Origin: CAZFPT01 sp046541875
GTDB taxonomy: Bacteria; Planctomycetota; Phycisphaerae; SM23-33
Length of the DNA stretch: 64,000 nucleotides
Assembly: GCA_046541875.1 (NCBI GenBank)
Contig: JBKHCL010000004.1
Span: 1 to 64,000, forward strand
Direction: 5' to 3'
Shown: positions 8,708 through 18,196 of the stretch, in pieces
How positions within the stretch are numbered: the stretch's first letter is position 1
Layout of the letters: each line of letters starts with the position of its first letter
Position numbers and translations under genes: made by a program
Notes under the pieces: generated by a model
What the model saw: only the letters and a program-made list of their open reading frames with translations
Database searches by the model: none
Told to the model about the DNA's origin: nothing

Positions 8708-9034
8708 TCAGGAGGGTTCATCGCTCTGGTTTGCAGACTCTTCCCCGATTCGCCGTTCCACGGGCACGACCACAGCCGACAGGGAACGGTGCGTTCGGCG
8801 GGCGGCGCGAAACTCCTCCAGATCGTCCAGCAGCCCGTCTAGCTCATCGTCGCCGACCTGGGCGCTGATCAGCGTCAGGTTCCCGGGGTGCACCTGCGAG
8901 CCGGTGTGTTTGCCGGTGCTGTCGTGGCCGGCGATCATACCCACGCGGAGGTAGTCGGTGATTTCGCTGTGGGCGAGGATGCGTTCGATCTCTTCGGTGA
9001 ACTCGAACGGAAAGCTGATCTGCACGAGCTTCAT
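8708..9034 (-). CDS. Small PII/CutA-like protein of the RND operon
   Basis: This 108-residue protein begins MKLVQISFPFEF and has the alternating beta-alpha pattern of ferredoxin-like PII/CutA or DUF3240-type proteins: a strand, a helix (EEIERILAHS), a glycine/histidine-rich loop, a strand (LTLISAQV), a helix and a strand (SLSAVVVPVE). Its ATG overlaps the stop of the RND pump gene (ATGA), so translation is probably coupled. Small proteins of this fold sit beside metal-efflux RND pumps in other bacteria and are thought to bind ions or regulators. The family call is by pattern only. Confidence 0.6.
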   Translation of the reverse strand: MKLVQISFPFEFTEEIERILAHSEITDYLRVGMIAGHDSTGKHTGSQVHPGNLTLISAQVGDDELDGLLDDLEEFRAARRTHRSLSAVVVPVERRIGEESANQSDEPS

Positions 9035-12000
9035 TCGTCGTCCTCCTGTGGGGAGCCCAGCCGGCTTGAGAGTTTGGAGACGCCCTCGCCGACCAGCACG
9101 TACACCACCGGCAGGAACACCAGCGTCAAGATGGTGGTAACGGTCAGTCCGAACGCCACGGCGACGCCCATCGGGGCGCGGGCTTCCCCGCCGGACCCGA
9201 ATCCCAGGGCGATCGGAAGCAGTCCCAGGACGGTCGACACCGTCGTCATCACCACCGGGCGGAAACGGACGGCCGACGCTTCGCGGGCGGCTTCCCGCAG
9301 CGAGCGACCCCGGGCGACCAGCACGTTGGTATAGTCGATCAGCAGGATCGCGTTCTTGGTGGCCATTCCCGTGAGCATGATCAGTCCGATGAACGAGACG
9401 ATTCCCAGCGGCATATTGAAGATCCACAGGGCGGCGAATGCCCCCGACCACGCCAGGGGCAGGGCCAGAAGGATGATCAGAGGCTGGAGAAACGATTCAA
9501 ACTGACCGGCCAACACCAGATAGATAAACACCACAGCCATGGCGATGGTGACCAGCAGGTTCCGGAACGACTCCCGAAAGTCCTGCGTCCGTCCGGCGAA
9601 GACGTAGTCGAACCGACGCGGAAGCTGCTGATCCAGACGGGTCTGCAGGGCGTTGACGGCATCGCCGAGGGACGATCCGGGAGGGGTGGAGGCGGAAATG
9701 GTGGCCGAGCGGATGCGGTTGTAGTGGTGAATGGCGCTGGGCCCGACGCCGACTTCGCTGCGCAGCAGGTCGCCTGCGGAGACCATGTTCCCGTCGGCGT
9801 TTCGGAGGTAGATCGACTGGATCATCTCGGGGACCATATCGCCCTTGAAAACGATCTCGGGGATGACTTCGTATCGCTCGGCCTCGCGCTCGATTTCGGA
9901 GATGTCGGGTTCTCCCAGGAGCAGCTGGAACGTCTCATTGATGTCCCGTACGGTGATGCCGGCGTCGTTGGCCTTGTCCCGCCGCGGCCGGATGTTGACC
10001 TCGGGATTGTTCATCTTCAGGTCGGAATTCACTCCGGTAAAGAGCGGCTGCCTGCGCATCCAGCCCATGAGCGATTCCTGCCGCCGGGCCAGCTCGTCCA
10101 GGTCCGGGTGTTGCAGAGCGAACTGCACTTCCGCCCCGGCTCCCAGACCGACCTGGCCGAACTCGATGACGTAAGCCCGGCCGAGGGGGATCTTCTTGAG
10201 CTGCTCGCGCAGTTGCTGGGCCACCTCGCTCTGGTGGAGTTCGCGCTGGTCTCTGGGCACGAGTCGCACGAAGGCGATGCCGTTGTTCACGCGGCCCGGT
10301 CCTTCACCGCGGGACAGGCCGATGGCGCTGAAATAGTGCTGCACGTCGTCCCGTCCGCGGAGGACCTTGCCGATTCGGTCGGATTGTTCCTGGGTGGCCC
10401 GAAGGGTGGCGCCCTCGGGCATTTCGTAGGATACCAGGAACTGCGAGCGGTCCACGGTGGGCAGGAACTCGGTGGAGAGCCTGGTGGCGAGGTAGCCCGT
10501 GGCGGCGAATACCGCCAATGCCGACAGGATGCTGATCGCCGGGTGGGCAAACGCCTTGCCCACCAACCAGCCGTACGCGTCGCCCAGGCGGTCGACGCTC
10601 TTGCGTGCGGTGGTGGCGAGTCGCCCTTCCCGTTCGGTGCGTTTGAGCAGCCTCGAGCAGAGCATGGGCGTGAGGGTCAGGGCGGTGAGCGTCGAGGCGA
10701 ACACCGTAACCGCCACCGTCAGGCTGAACTCGTAGAAGAACCGTCCGATGATCCCGGCGGTGAACGCCACGGGGATGAAGACCGCCGCCAACGCCATTGT
10801 GTTGGCGATGGCGGGAAAGGCCACCTCGGTGGTTCCCACGCGGGCGGCGGGTCTGGCTTCGCTTCCGGCGTCCAGCTTGCGTTTGGCGGATTCCAGGATG
10901 ACCACGGCGTCGTCCACGACGATCCCGATCGCCAGGATCAACCCCAGCATGGTCAGCGTATTGAGGCTGAACCCCAGCCAGGACATGACGGCCACCCCGG
11001 CCAACAGACTGACGGGAATCGACAGTGAGGTGATCAGCGTGCCCCACCCGCTTCGCAGGAAGAACAGCACCACGATTACCACCAGCCCGGTTGCCAGGAA
11101 GATGGTCACCACCAGGTCGCGGATGCTGGCTTCGATATACTCCGAGTTGTCCGTGGCGATGGTGTATTCCAGCCCGGGGGGGAAGTCCCCCGCCAGCTCG
11201 GACATCCGTTCCCGCACAGCCGACGCCAGGGCGACCGTGTTGGCGCCGGATCGTTTGACGATGCCCAACCCGATGGCCGTCCGACCGACGAAGTTGGCGC
11301 TCTGGCGGTCGTTCTCGACTCCGGCGTAGGCTTCTCCGACGTCTTCGATGCGAATGGCGCCCCCGCGGCGGACAGCCACGATGATGCGGTTGATCGGCTC
11401 GGGGCTGCTGAACTGCCCGTGCATCTTGACGAGGAACTCGCGTTGCTCGCTCTCGATCCGCCCGGCCGGGAGGTCTACGTTGTTGGCCCGGATGGCGGCG
11501 ATGACGTCTTTGACTTCCAGGTTGCGGGCTTTGAGCTTCTCAGGATCCAGGCGGACCCGGACGGCGTATCGCCGCTCGCCACCGATGACGACGCGCCCGA
11601 CGCCACGGATGTTCTGGAGGTGTTCCCGCAGCGTCTCGTCGGCGTAGGTGCTCAGGGAGACGGCGTCCCAGCGCCGGTCGCCGGTCAGGGCGATCCACAT
11701 CACCGGCTGGGCGTCCGGGTCGATCTGACGAACGATGGGGCGTTCGATTCCGTCGGGCAGTTCGCGCAGAGCACGGTTCACGCGGTCGCGCACGTCCTGC
11801 GTGGCGATGTCCACGTCGCGCCACAGCTCGAACTCCGCCGTGATCGTGCCCACCTGCGCCCGGGCGGTGGACTCCAGACGTTTGAGCCCTTCGGCCGTGT
11901 TGATCTCCTCTTCGAGCGGGTCGATGATCTCGGTTTCGATGACCTCGGGCTCGGCGCCGGGGAACACCACGTTCACGCTCACCACCGGGAACTCGATGTC

Positions 12001-12111
12001 CGGGTTCTCCCGCAGGGGCATGGCCGTCCAGGCCCACAGACCGAAGACCGCCACCGCGATGAAGACCACGATCGTCAGAACCGGTCGGCGGATGGTGAAA
12101 TTCCAGATCAT
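9031..12111 (-). CDS. RND efflux pump, inner-membrane subunit
   Basis: The 1026-residue protein is a full-length HAE1-type RND transporter, which uses the proton gradient to expel hydrophobic compounds through a tripartite pump. It opens with the first membrane helix (MIWNFTIRRPVLT). It carries the paired Asp motif of the fourth helix (GIVVDDAVVI) and the C-terminal TKNAILLIDY helix. The frame is open far upstream, but the ATG at 12111 gives the canonical N-terminus and overlaps the stop of the fusion-protein gene by 4 bp (ATGA). The following small gene overlaps in the same way. No TolC-like outer-membrane gene is in the window. Confidence 0.92.
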   Translation of the reverse strand: MIWNFTIRRPVLTIVVFIAVAVFGLWAWTAMPLRENPDIEFPVVSVNVVFPGAEPEVIETEIIDPLEEEINTAEGLKRLESTARAQVGTITAEFELWRDVDIATQDVRDRVNRALRELPDGIERPIVRQIDPDAQPVMWIALTGDRRWDAVSLSTYADETLREHLQNIRGVGRVVIGGERRYAVRVRLDPEKLKARNLEVKDVIAAIRANNVDLPAGRIESEQREFLVKMHGQFSSPEPINRIIVAVRRGGAIRIEDVGEAYAGVENDRQSANFVGRTAIGLGIVKRSGANTVALASAVRERMSELAGDFPPGLEYTIATDNSEYIEASIRDLVVTIFLATGLVVIVVLFFLRSGWGTLITSLSIPVSLLAGVAVMSWLGFSLNTLTMLGLILAIGIVVDDAVVILESAKRKLDAGSEARPAARVGTTEVAFPAIANTMALAAVFIPVAFTAGIIGRFFYEFSLTVAVTVFASTLTALTLTPMLCSRLLKRTEREGRLATTARKSVDRLGDAYGWLVGKAFAHPAISILSALAVFAATGYLATRLSTEFLPTVDRSQFLVSYEMPEGATLRATQEQSDRIGKVLRGRDDVQHYFSAIGLSRGEGPGRVNNGIAFVRLVPRDQRELHQSEVAQQLREQLKKIPLGRAYVIEFGQVGLGAGAEVQFALQHPDLDELARRQESLMGWMRRQPLFTGVNSDLKMNNPEVNIRPRRDKANDAGITVRDINETFQLLLGEPDISEIEREAERYEVIPEIVFKGDMVPEMIQSIYLRNADGNMVSAGDLLRSEVGVGPSAIHHYNRIRSATISASTPPGSSLGDAVNALQTRLDQQLPRRFDYVFAGRTQDFRESFRNLLVTIAMAVVFIYLVLAGQFESFLQPLIILLALPLAWSGAFAALWIFNMPLGIVSFIGLIMLTGMATKNAILLIDYTNVLVARGRSLREAAREASAVRFRPVVMTTVSTVLGLLPIALGFGSGGEARAPMGVAVAFGLTVTTILTLVFLPVVYVLVGEGVSKLSSRLGSPQEDDE

Positions 12112-13265
12112 GGCCGCCCACCTCCGGCAGGACGACTGGCCGGTTGCGTTGCCGGTCGGCTGGTCGGCTGGGTCGTGGTGTCGGCTACGATGCGAACCTT
12201 CCGTTCTTCGCGCAGCTGCAGTTGTCCGGTGCGGACGACGGTCTCGCCGGGCTCGATGCCTTCGCGGATTTCCACCCACCCGGGCCGTCGCAGACCCGTC
12301 TTCACGCTCTGTCGCCGGGCCGTGCCGTTCTCGACGATGAACACCTCGTATCCCTCTCGCGTGGAGACGAGGGCTTCTTCGGGGATGGTGGGAACGTTGC
12401 GACGGACGTCCGTGATCAGCCGCGTTTTGGCGAACGTGCCCGGGCGCAGCAGGCCGTTGGGGTCGTCCACCAGGGCGATCAGCGGCAGCCGGCGGGTGCT
12501 TTCCCGAACGCGGGGTGCAACGTAGGAGACCGAGGCGGCAAAGGTCCGCTTCGGCCAGGCGTCCACGGTGAACCGCACGGTCTGGCCGAGGGCGACCTGG
12601 TCCATCTCCTGCTGGCCGACCTGGAAGTGAATCTCCAGCGCCGAGGGCGTCACCAGTGTTGCCAGCGGATCGCCGATGTTCACGAAGTCGCCCACGTCCA
12701 CGAGGTGGTCGCCCATCGTGCCGGCCGACAGCGTTCGTACGCGGGTGTCCCTGATCTTCTCGCGGATCAGCTCGATCTCGGCATTCACGCGGCGAACCTG
12801 GGCTTCCAAAGCCTTCCACCGAGACCGGAGGCGATCCATTTCCTCAGTTGTGGCGGCGCCTTGTTCGTACACGTCCAGATACCGTCGGTAGCTTCTCTCG
12901 GCCTCGGCGGCGCGGACCTTCAGTTCGTCCCGCTGAGCGACGCGGGCAGCGAGCTGCTTTGTGAGCTCTTCCTTTTTGAGCACGAAGAGCACCTCGCCGG
13001 CGGAGACCTTCTGCCCCCGCTGGAAGCGGATCTCCTGGACGTGCCCCGGCGTCTCGGCGCGAAGTTCCACCCGACGGGCGGCGCGCAGGTTTCCGACGCT
13101 TCGCAGCGTTCGCCGGAACGTGCCCGGCTGAACCGTCCAGACCCGCACCGGGACAGGCTTGTCGCGCCGCTGTTGCTTCTCTTCCCCACAGCCTGGAAAC
13201 AACAGGGCAGCCGCCACGAGGACGAATGCCAAACGGGGGGCAGATTGTGTGGGATTCGTGTCCAT
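12108..13265 (-). CDS. RND periplasmic adaptor (membrane fusion protein)
   Basis: The 385-residue lipoprotein (lipobox FPGC, Cys26) links the inner-membrane pump to an outer-membrane channel. It has a biotinyl-lipoyl-like half (AETPGHVQEIRFQRGQKV), a long alpha hairpin (about 105-170), a second lipoyl half (GDFVNIGDPLATLV) and a beta-barrel domain. It ends in a low-complexity TQPTSRPATQPASRP tail. It is first in the operon with the pump and the PII-like gene. A small hairpin, CCTGCC-CTCA-GGCAGG, lies just before its start and overlaps the weak AGG ribosome binding site. Confidence 0.88.
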   Translation of the reverse strand: MDTNPTQSAPRLAFVLVAAALLFPGCGEEKQQRRDKPVPVRVWTVQPGTFRRTLRSVGNLRAARRVELRAETPGHVQEIRFQRGQKVSAGEVLFVLKKEELTKQLAARVAQRDELKVRAAEAERSYRRYLDVYEQGAATTEEMDRLRSRWKALEAQVRRVNAEIELIREKIRDTRVRTLSAGTMGDHLVDVGDFVNIGDPLATLVTPSALEIHFQVGQQEMDQVALGQTVRFTVDAWPKRTFAASVSYVAPRVRESTRRLPLIALVDDPNGLLRPGTFAKTRLITDVRRNVPTIPEEALVSTREGYEVFIVENGTARRQSVKTGLRRPGWVEIREGIEPGETVVRTGQLQLREERKVRIVADTTTQPTSRPATQPASRPAGGGRP

Positions 13266-13397
13266 GAGTTACAACCTGCCCTCAGGCAGGAACACCTTGC
13301 GGCCCGGCCAAGGCGGTCGCCCGGCCGGCGTCGCGTCAAGTTATTGTATACGAATGGTCAGCGGCCGAGCCGGGAAGGTGGATCAGCGGGTGTGCGG

Positions 13398-15452
13398 TCA
13401 GTCCCGGCCGAGCTTTTTGAGGAACTCGTCTTCGTCGATCTGCTCGGTGTGGTGCTGTTCGGCGTCGGAGAGTTTTCTCCGGCCGGGGTTCTTGCCGACT
13501 ACGAGATAGTCGGTATTATCCGAGACGCCGGCGCCGGCCTGGCCGCCGGCCAACCGGACGGCCTGCTTCGCCTCGTCGCGGTCCATGGTCGAGAGCGTAC
13601 CGGTGATGACGAACGTGGTTCCCTCCAGCCGATCGCTTCTCTGCCGGAGCGTCGGGTCAATACCGTGCTTTTTGAGGCGTTCGATGAGCGTCCGGTTGCG
13701 GTCGTTGTCGAACCACTGCACGATCGCGCCGGCCATGGTCGTTCCCAGACCGGCCGACTGTGTGAGGTCGTCCTGGTCGGCGTCGGCGAGTGCGTCGAGC
13801 GATCCGAACTCGATGGCCAGGTCGTCGGCGGTGGCGCGTCCGACGTGGGGAATGCCCAGGGCGTAGATCACACGCGGCAGTGTCGCATTGTCCGTGCGTG
13901 CGGTCTCGATGGCGTCCAGGAGGTTCTCGGCGGACGTCTCGGCCAGGCGGTCGAGCTGCCGGAGGTCCTCGGCGTCGAGCTCGAACAAATCCGGCGGTGT
14001 GGTCACCAGCTCCTCATCCACCAGTTGCCGGGCGATCTTCTCTCCGAGACCATCGATATCGAGTGCCTCCTTCGAGGCGAAGTGGATGATGCTCTGTGTC
14101 CGCTGGGCGGGGCAGGCGGTATTGGTGCAGCGGGCGATGGCTTCGCCCTCGGGGCGCGAGACCGGCCCGCCGCAGGAGGGGCATGTCTCGGGGAGGTGGT
14201 ATTTTCTCTCGTGGCCGTTGCGTTTGGACGTCACGACCTCGACCACGTGGGGGATGACGTCGCCGGCACGCTCGACGACCACGTAATCGCCGATGCGAAT
14301 GTCCTTGCGGTCGATCTCATCCTGGTTGTGCAGGCTGACGTGGGTGACCTCGACGCCGCCGATGTGGACCGGATCGAGCGTGGCCACCGGCGTCAGGGTC
14401 CCGGTTCGCCCGACCTGGGCTTCGATGTCCTCGATGCGGGTGGTCTTTCGGCGGGAGGCGAACTTCCAGGCGATTGCCCAGCGCGGGTTGGACGCCCGCG
14501 TGCCGAGCTTCTCACGGTCGGCGAGATTGTTGAGCTTGAAGACGCAGCCGTCGATTTCATACGGGAGGTCCTCGCGGCGTTCGGCGAGGTCTTTGTAATA
14601 CTCGACCGCGTCATCAACCGACCGGATGCTCGCCGTCTCAGGGTTGGTCCGCAGGCCGAGCGCTTCGAGCTTCTCGAGGCAGGCCCGGTGGGTGTCCGGG
14701 AGGTTGGTGGAGGTGGGACCCATCTCCCAGAAGTACACGTGCATCGGCCGTTCTGCCGTCACCGACGAGTCCAGCTGGCGCAAACTCCCAGCCGCGGCGT
14801 TTCGCGGGTTGGCGAAGGTCTTCTCGCCGGCGTCTTCCTGCTGTTGATTGAAATCGCGAAATTCGTCCTTGCGCATGTAGACCTCTCCGCGGGCTACGAG
14901 CGTTTCGGGCGTGGGCACTTCGGCGTGGTCGCGCAGACGCAGGCGGACGTCGTGGATCGTGCGGACGTTGTCGGTGACGTCCTCGCCGGTGTCTCCGTCG
15001 CCGCGGGTGGCTGCCGACTCGAGCGATCCGCCGGTATAGATGAGTTCCACGCTGAGGCCGTCGTATTTCGGCTCGGCCACGAGGGTGAAGCCCCCGCTTC
15101 CCAGTTCGTCGCGGCAGGTGTCCCAGAAGTCGCGGAATTCCTCCTCGGTCTGGATCGCCTGGAGCGAGAGCATCGGCGAAGGGTGTTCGATGGTGCCCAG
15201 TTCATCCCGCGGCGGCGCTCCCACACGCCGGGTCGGGCTGTCGGGCGTCCGGAGGTCGGGGTATTCTTCCTCGATCGCCTCGAGTTCGCGCTTGAGGTCG
15301 TCGTACTCGGCGTCGGAGATCTCCGGGGCGTTCTTCACGTAATACAGCCAGTTGTGGTGCTCGATCCGGTCGCGAAGCTTCTCGGCCCGGCGGCGGGCGT
15401 CGGACTTGCTCATCTCGTCGACCTGTTTGCGAAATTCCTTCTTCGTGGTCAT
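13398..15452 (-). CDS. ligA: NAD-dependent DNA ligase
   Basis: LigA seals nicks in replication and repair using NAD. The 684-residue protein has the Ia domain, the adenylation motif EPKYDG with Lys129, an OB fold, a four-cysteine zinc finger (CPSC and CTNTAC), helix-hairpin-helix repeats (LGIPHVGRATADDL) and a C-terminal BRCT domain ending near LVVGKNPG. Length is normal for the family. The start at 15452 follows AGGTGA five bases upstream. It diverges from the glycosylase gene. Confidence 0.95.
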   Translation of the reverse strand: MTTKKEFRKQVDEMSKSDARRRAEKLRDRIEHHNWLYYVKNAPEISDAEYDDLKRELEAIEEEYPDLRTPDSPTRRVGAPPRDELGTIEHPSPMLSLQAIQTEEEFRDFWDTCRDELGSGGFTLVAEPKYDGLSVELIYTGGSLESAATRGDGDTGEDVTDNVRTIHDVRLRLRDHAEVPTPETLVARGEVYMRKDEFRDFNQQQEDAGEKTFANPRNAAAGSLRQLDSSVTAERPMHVYFWEMGPTSTNLPDTHRACLEKLEALGLRTNPETASIRSVDDAVEYYKDLAERREDLPYEIDGCVFKLNNLADREKLGTRASNPRWAIAWKFASRRKTTRIEDIEAQVGRTGTLTPVATLDPVHIGGVEVTHVSLHNQDEIDRKDIRIGDYVVVERAGDVIPHVVEVVTSKRNGHERKYHLPETCPSCGGPVSRPEGEAIARCTNTACPAQRTQSIIHFASKEALDIDGLGEKIARQLVDEELVTTPPDLFELDAEDLRQLDRLAETSAENLLDAIETARTDNATLPRVIYALGIPHVGRATADDLAIEFGSLDALADADQDDLTQSAGLGTTMAGAIVQWFDNDRNRTLIERLKKHGIDPTLRQRSDRLEGTTFVITGTLSTMDRDEAKQAVRLAGGQAGAGVSDNTDYLVVGKNPGRRKLSDAEQHHTEQIDEDEFLKKLGRD

Positions 15453-15627
15453 TGGTCACCTCACAGCCTTCGGTAGGACCCACGGAAGTGTATCGGGAAA
15501 GGCTGAATGAGATGAGCATCCGGACAGGCCCCGTCCTGCCGCAGAGGGTTCGGCTGCTGTTTACAGATCCACCTGTGCCGAATCGATAGCATGGTGGTGA
15601 GCGTTGTTTCACCCAGAGGAGCCCCCC

Positions 15628-16422
15628 ATGCCCGAACTGCCCGACGTCGCCGTGTTCAAGAAGTACCTCGATGCCACCTCGCTGCATCAGCGGATCTCGG
15701 CTACCGAATGCCTCGACGGGCGAATCGTCAAAGGTGTCTCCCGCCGGAAGCTCCAGCAGCGGCTGAAGGGCCAACGGCTGGACGCCACGGTGCGTCACGG
15801 CAAATGGCTGTTCGCCCCGCTCAGCGACGGGGGCGCGTTCGTGATGCATTTCGGGATGACGGGCAACGTGGATTACGGCCCCGACGAAGGCGACCCGCCC
15901 GAGCACACCCGGTTCGTGTTGCACCTGGCCGAGGGGAAGCGCCTCGCGATTGTCTCCCAGCGGATGATCGGGCGTGTCTCCTGGGCCGAAGAGATCGAAA
16001 CGGTTCTCGCCGAGCACGACGTCGGGGTCGATGCGCTGAGCGACGAGTTGGACGCTGCGACGTTCGCGGAGATCGTCGGATCCCGCCGCGGCGCCATCAA
16101 GTCGACGCTGATGAACCAATCGGTCATCGCGGGCATCGGCAACGTGTACTCCGATGAGATCCTCTTCCAGGCCGGCGTACACCCCGCTGCCGGCGCGAAC
16201 GAGCTCGACGAGAAAACGCTCCGCAAGCTCCATCGAGTAATGACACGCGTGTTGCAGACGGCTACCAGGAAGGGGGCCGACGCCCGCGACATGCCGCGAA
16301 CTTGGCTGATGGGCAATCGCGGCGGCGACCAGCCTTGCCCCCGCTGCGGCGGCGAGATCGAGGATATCGTCGTCAGCGGCCGACGCGGGTGGTATTGTCC
16401 GCGCTGCCAGCCAGGAGGATGA
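15628..16422 (+). CDS. Fpg/Nei-family DNA glycosylase
   Basis: The 264-residue enzyme removes oxidised bases and nicks the resulting abasic site. The mature N-terminus PELPDV supplies the catalytic Pro2 and Glu3. The GKWL motif holds the conserved Lys near residue 57, and the protein ends with a C-x2-C-x16-C-x2-C zinc finger whose hairpin has the SGRRGWYCP sequence. PELPDVAV differs from the PELPEVE of classical MutM, so I keep the family name rather than mutM. The frame opens earlier, but the ATG at 15628 is fixed by the required N-terminal proline. It diverges from ligA, giving a repair-themed pair. Confidence 0.88.
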   Translation: MPELPDVAVFKKYLDATSLHQRISATECLDGRIVKGVSRRKLQQRLKGQRLDATVRHGKWLFAPLSDGGAFVMHFGMTGNVDYGPDEGDPPEHTRFVLHLAEGKRLAIVSQRMIGRVSWAEEIETVLAEHDVGVDALSDELDAATFAEIVGSRRGAIKSTLMNQSVIAGIGNVYSDEILFQAGVHPAAGANELDEKTLRKLHRVMTRVLQTATRKGADARDMPRTWLMGNRGGDQPCPRCGGEIEDIVVSGRRGWYCPRCQPGG

Positions 16423-16443
16423 CCGCCGAAAACGCAAATGACA

Positions 16444-16472
16444 TTGACACGTTCTCCCTATGCGAAGATAAT
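16444..16472 (+). promoter_or_regulatory. Sigma70-type promoter
   Basis: TTGACA at 16444-16449 is followed after exactly 17 bp by GATAAT at 16467-16472. The match is 11 of 12 consensus positions at ideal spacing. Transcription would start near 16480 and run through the HEAT protein and pseudopilin genes after a leader of about 100 nt. Confidence 0.75.
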
Positions 16473-16580
16473 GGTGAATAGTGAGAATCGGGCTCATAGA
16501 GTGCCGATAAGAAGAATGAAGCGAGTCGCTATGTTTACGATCAGTGACGGTCATCTGTGCTGAGAACTGAGGACGTCGTA

Positions 16581-17114
16581 GTGAGTACCAAAAAGGCTAC
16601 CATTCTGGCAGGGGGCTTCCTCCTGCTGGCTGTCGGGTTATTGGTCTGGCAGTTGACGGGCGGAAGTGCGTCCGATTCCCCTGACGATCCCCTCTCCGGG
16701 CTGACCTACGAGAAGGCCGCTCCCAAGGCCGATCGTGAAGCCGCCACCGTTGCGATCTCCCGCAAGAGTCGCGCGGTGGCCGTTCCTGAGCTCCGTCGCA
16801 TCGCGCGGGAGGACCCGGACCCCACCGTCAGGGCGGTGGCGATCGCCGGTCTCGGGGAGCATCGCGACTACAAGAGCATGGACCTGATTCTCGATGGACT
16901 GGAGTCCGGCTCGCACGCCGAGAGGGTCCGGGCGACGGCGGCGGCGGGGCGCATGTTGGGCCCGCGGCGCGTGGATCCACAAACGGATTCCAAGGAACAG
17001 AGGCAGCGCATCATTGCCGAAGCCTATCGCCGCATGTGGCAGTCGTTGAAGGGCTCGCCCCGGCTCGATGAATTTCAGAAGAAGATCGATCGAACCTACG
17101 GAGAGTTGCCATGA
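16581..17114 (+). CDS. Membrane-anchored HEAT-repeat protein
   Basis: The 177-residue protein has one N-terminal membrane helix (about 7-25), then a helical region with a HEAT/PBS-lyase-like repeat (VAVPELRRIAREDPDPTVRAV). HEAT repeats usually serve as protein-binding scaffolds. I choose the GTG at 16581 because GAGGA lies seven bases upstream; an in-frame GTG at 16557 lacks a ribosome binding site. Its end overlaps the pseudopilin start by 4 bp (ATGA), so the two proteins are probably made together. Confidence 0.7.
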   Translation: MSTKKATILAGGFLLLAVGLLVWQLTGGSASDSPDDPLSGLTYEKAAPKADREAATVAISRKSRAVAVPELRRIAREDPDPTVRAVAIAGLGEHRDYKSMDLILDGLESGSHAERVRATAAAGRMLGPRRVDPQTDSKEQRQRIIAEAYRRMWQSLKGSPRLDEFQKKIDRTYGELP

Positions 17115-18196
17115 GTCGTAGACGTAAGTGTTTCGCGGCGTTCACGCTGGTGGAGTTGTTGGTGGTCCTTGCGATCACCGTGCTGCTGATCACGATGCTG
17201 CTCCCGATGTTCGGCAAAGCCAAGGAGGCGGCCCGACTGGCGCAATGCGCGGCGAACCTCAATTCGCTGGGCGTGGCGTACACCAATCGCGGGGCCGACA
17301 TCGCCGGCAGCGGGGCGGGCACCTCCCGCCCGGTCGTTGGTGAGCCCTACGCCTGGCCGTCGTTGCTGGGGCAGTATCTCGGGGGCGACGGAGGCGTGCT
17401 GTCCTGCCCGTCGGATGAGCAGCTTGACCCGCTGTGGGACGGGAAGAATCCCAGCGCCGAGGGCTTTGATGATTTCGTCTCCGCCCCTGGCTATGAGTGG
17501 ATGCTGTTTCACCACGTCGACGGAGTCAGGACGGCGTTTCACGTTCCTATGACCAACGAGCATCCCCTCTTTGCGACTATCGGTTGGGACGGTACGGGGC
17601 GTCAGGTGGATCAGAAACGCAAAGGTCGCTACGGGTCCAAGCCCGACCAGGCACTGGTATTCACCACTCTTCGGATCAGGAACTGGCTGAAGTTCGATCA
17701 GGATGCCGGCTCCAGTTACGACGGCGGGTCCGGGTGGGGACACGAGCATCAGTTCTCCTTCGTGCCGGTTGAGAAGAGCGAGGATTCTGCCGTCGTCGAG
17801 GGCATCGGCTGGAAGGTGCAGCACGGCGAGAAGTGGTTGTACAACGGCAAGGAAGGGGACGATGCCATCAAGAAGAACTACACCTATGCCCACACCAACG
17901 AATGGGTTCCGGCCAGCTACGGCATGAACAACCGCGCACCGCACCTGGCCCGCGGCGAGCGTCGCATCCTGCTGGTGGACTACGAGCGACTGGTGGCCGA
18001 CGTCGTCGACGCCGACGACCATGCCGCCACCGACAGTTGGACCCACGAGATGGACGAGGTCCGCGGCCGTCACGGCGGACGGGTGAACGTCCTCTGGAGC
18101 GACGGTTCGGTAACCACCAAGCTGCCCGGCGAGATCGATCCGGGCATCTCGGAGAATCTCGAACAGAAGTGGCGCCCCCGCGCCGAGTCCAACTGA
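17111..18196 (+). CDS. Prepilin-like protein with H-X9-DG motif
   Basis: The 361-residue protein has a type IV prepilin N-terminus: a basic leader, then FTLVELLVVLAITVLL with the conserved Glu at +5. The C-terminal region carries HGGRVNVLWSDG, the H-X9-DG signature that is abundant in planctomycetes and their relatives. Such proteins are exported pseudopilins of type II secretion or pilus-like systems. The residue before the expected cleavage is Ala rather than Gly (AFTLVE). The start overlaps the HEAT gene by ATGA. Confidence 0.85.
   Translation: MSRRRKCFAAFTLVELLVVLAITVLLITMLLPMFGKAKEAARLAQCAANLNSLGVAYTNRGADIAGSGAGTSRPVVGEPYAWPSLLGQYLGGDGGVLSCPSDEQLDPLWDGKNPSAEGFDDFVSAPGYEWMLFHHVDGVRTAFHVPMTNEHPLFATIGWDGTGRQVDQKRKGRYGSKPDQALVFTTLRIRNWLKFDQDAGSSYDGGSGWGHEHQFSFVPVEKSEDSAVVEGIGWKVQHGEKWLYNGKEGDDAIKKNYTYAHTNEWVPASYGMNNRAPHLARGERRILLVDYERLVADVVDADDHAATDSWTHEMDEVRGRHGGRVNVLWSDGSVTTKLPGEIDPGISENLEQKWRPRAESN

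Noticed and set aside
12144..15476. A plus-strand open frame of over 1100 codons opposite the fusion protein and ligA genes
   Set aside because: It is a GC-driven shadow of genes on the other strand, has no family motif and no ribosome binding site, and the opposite strand carries clear conserved proteins.
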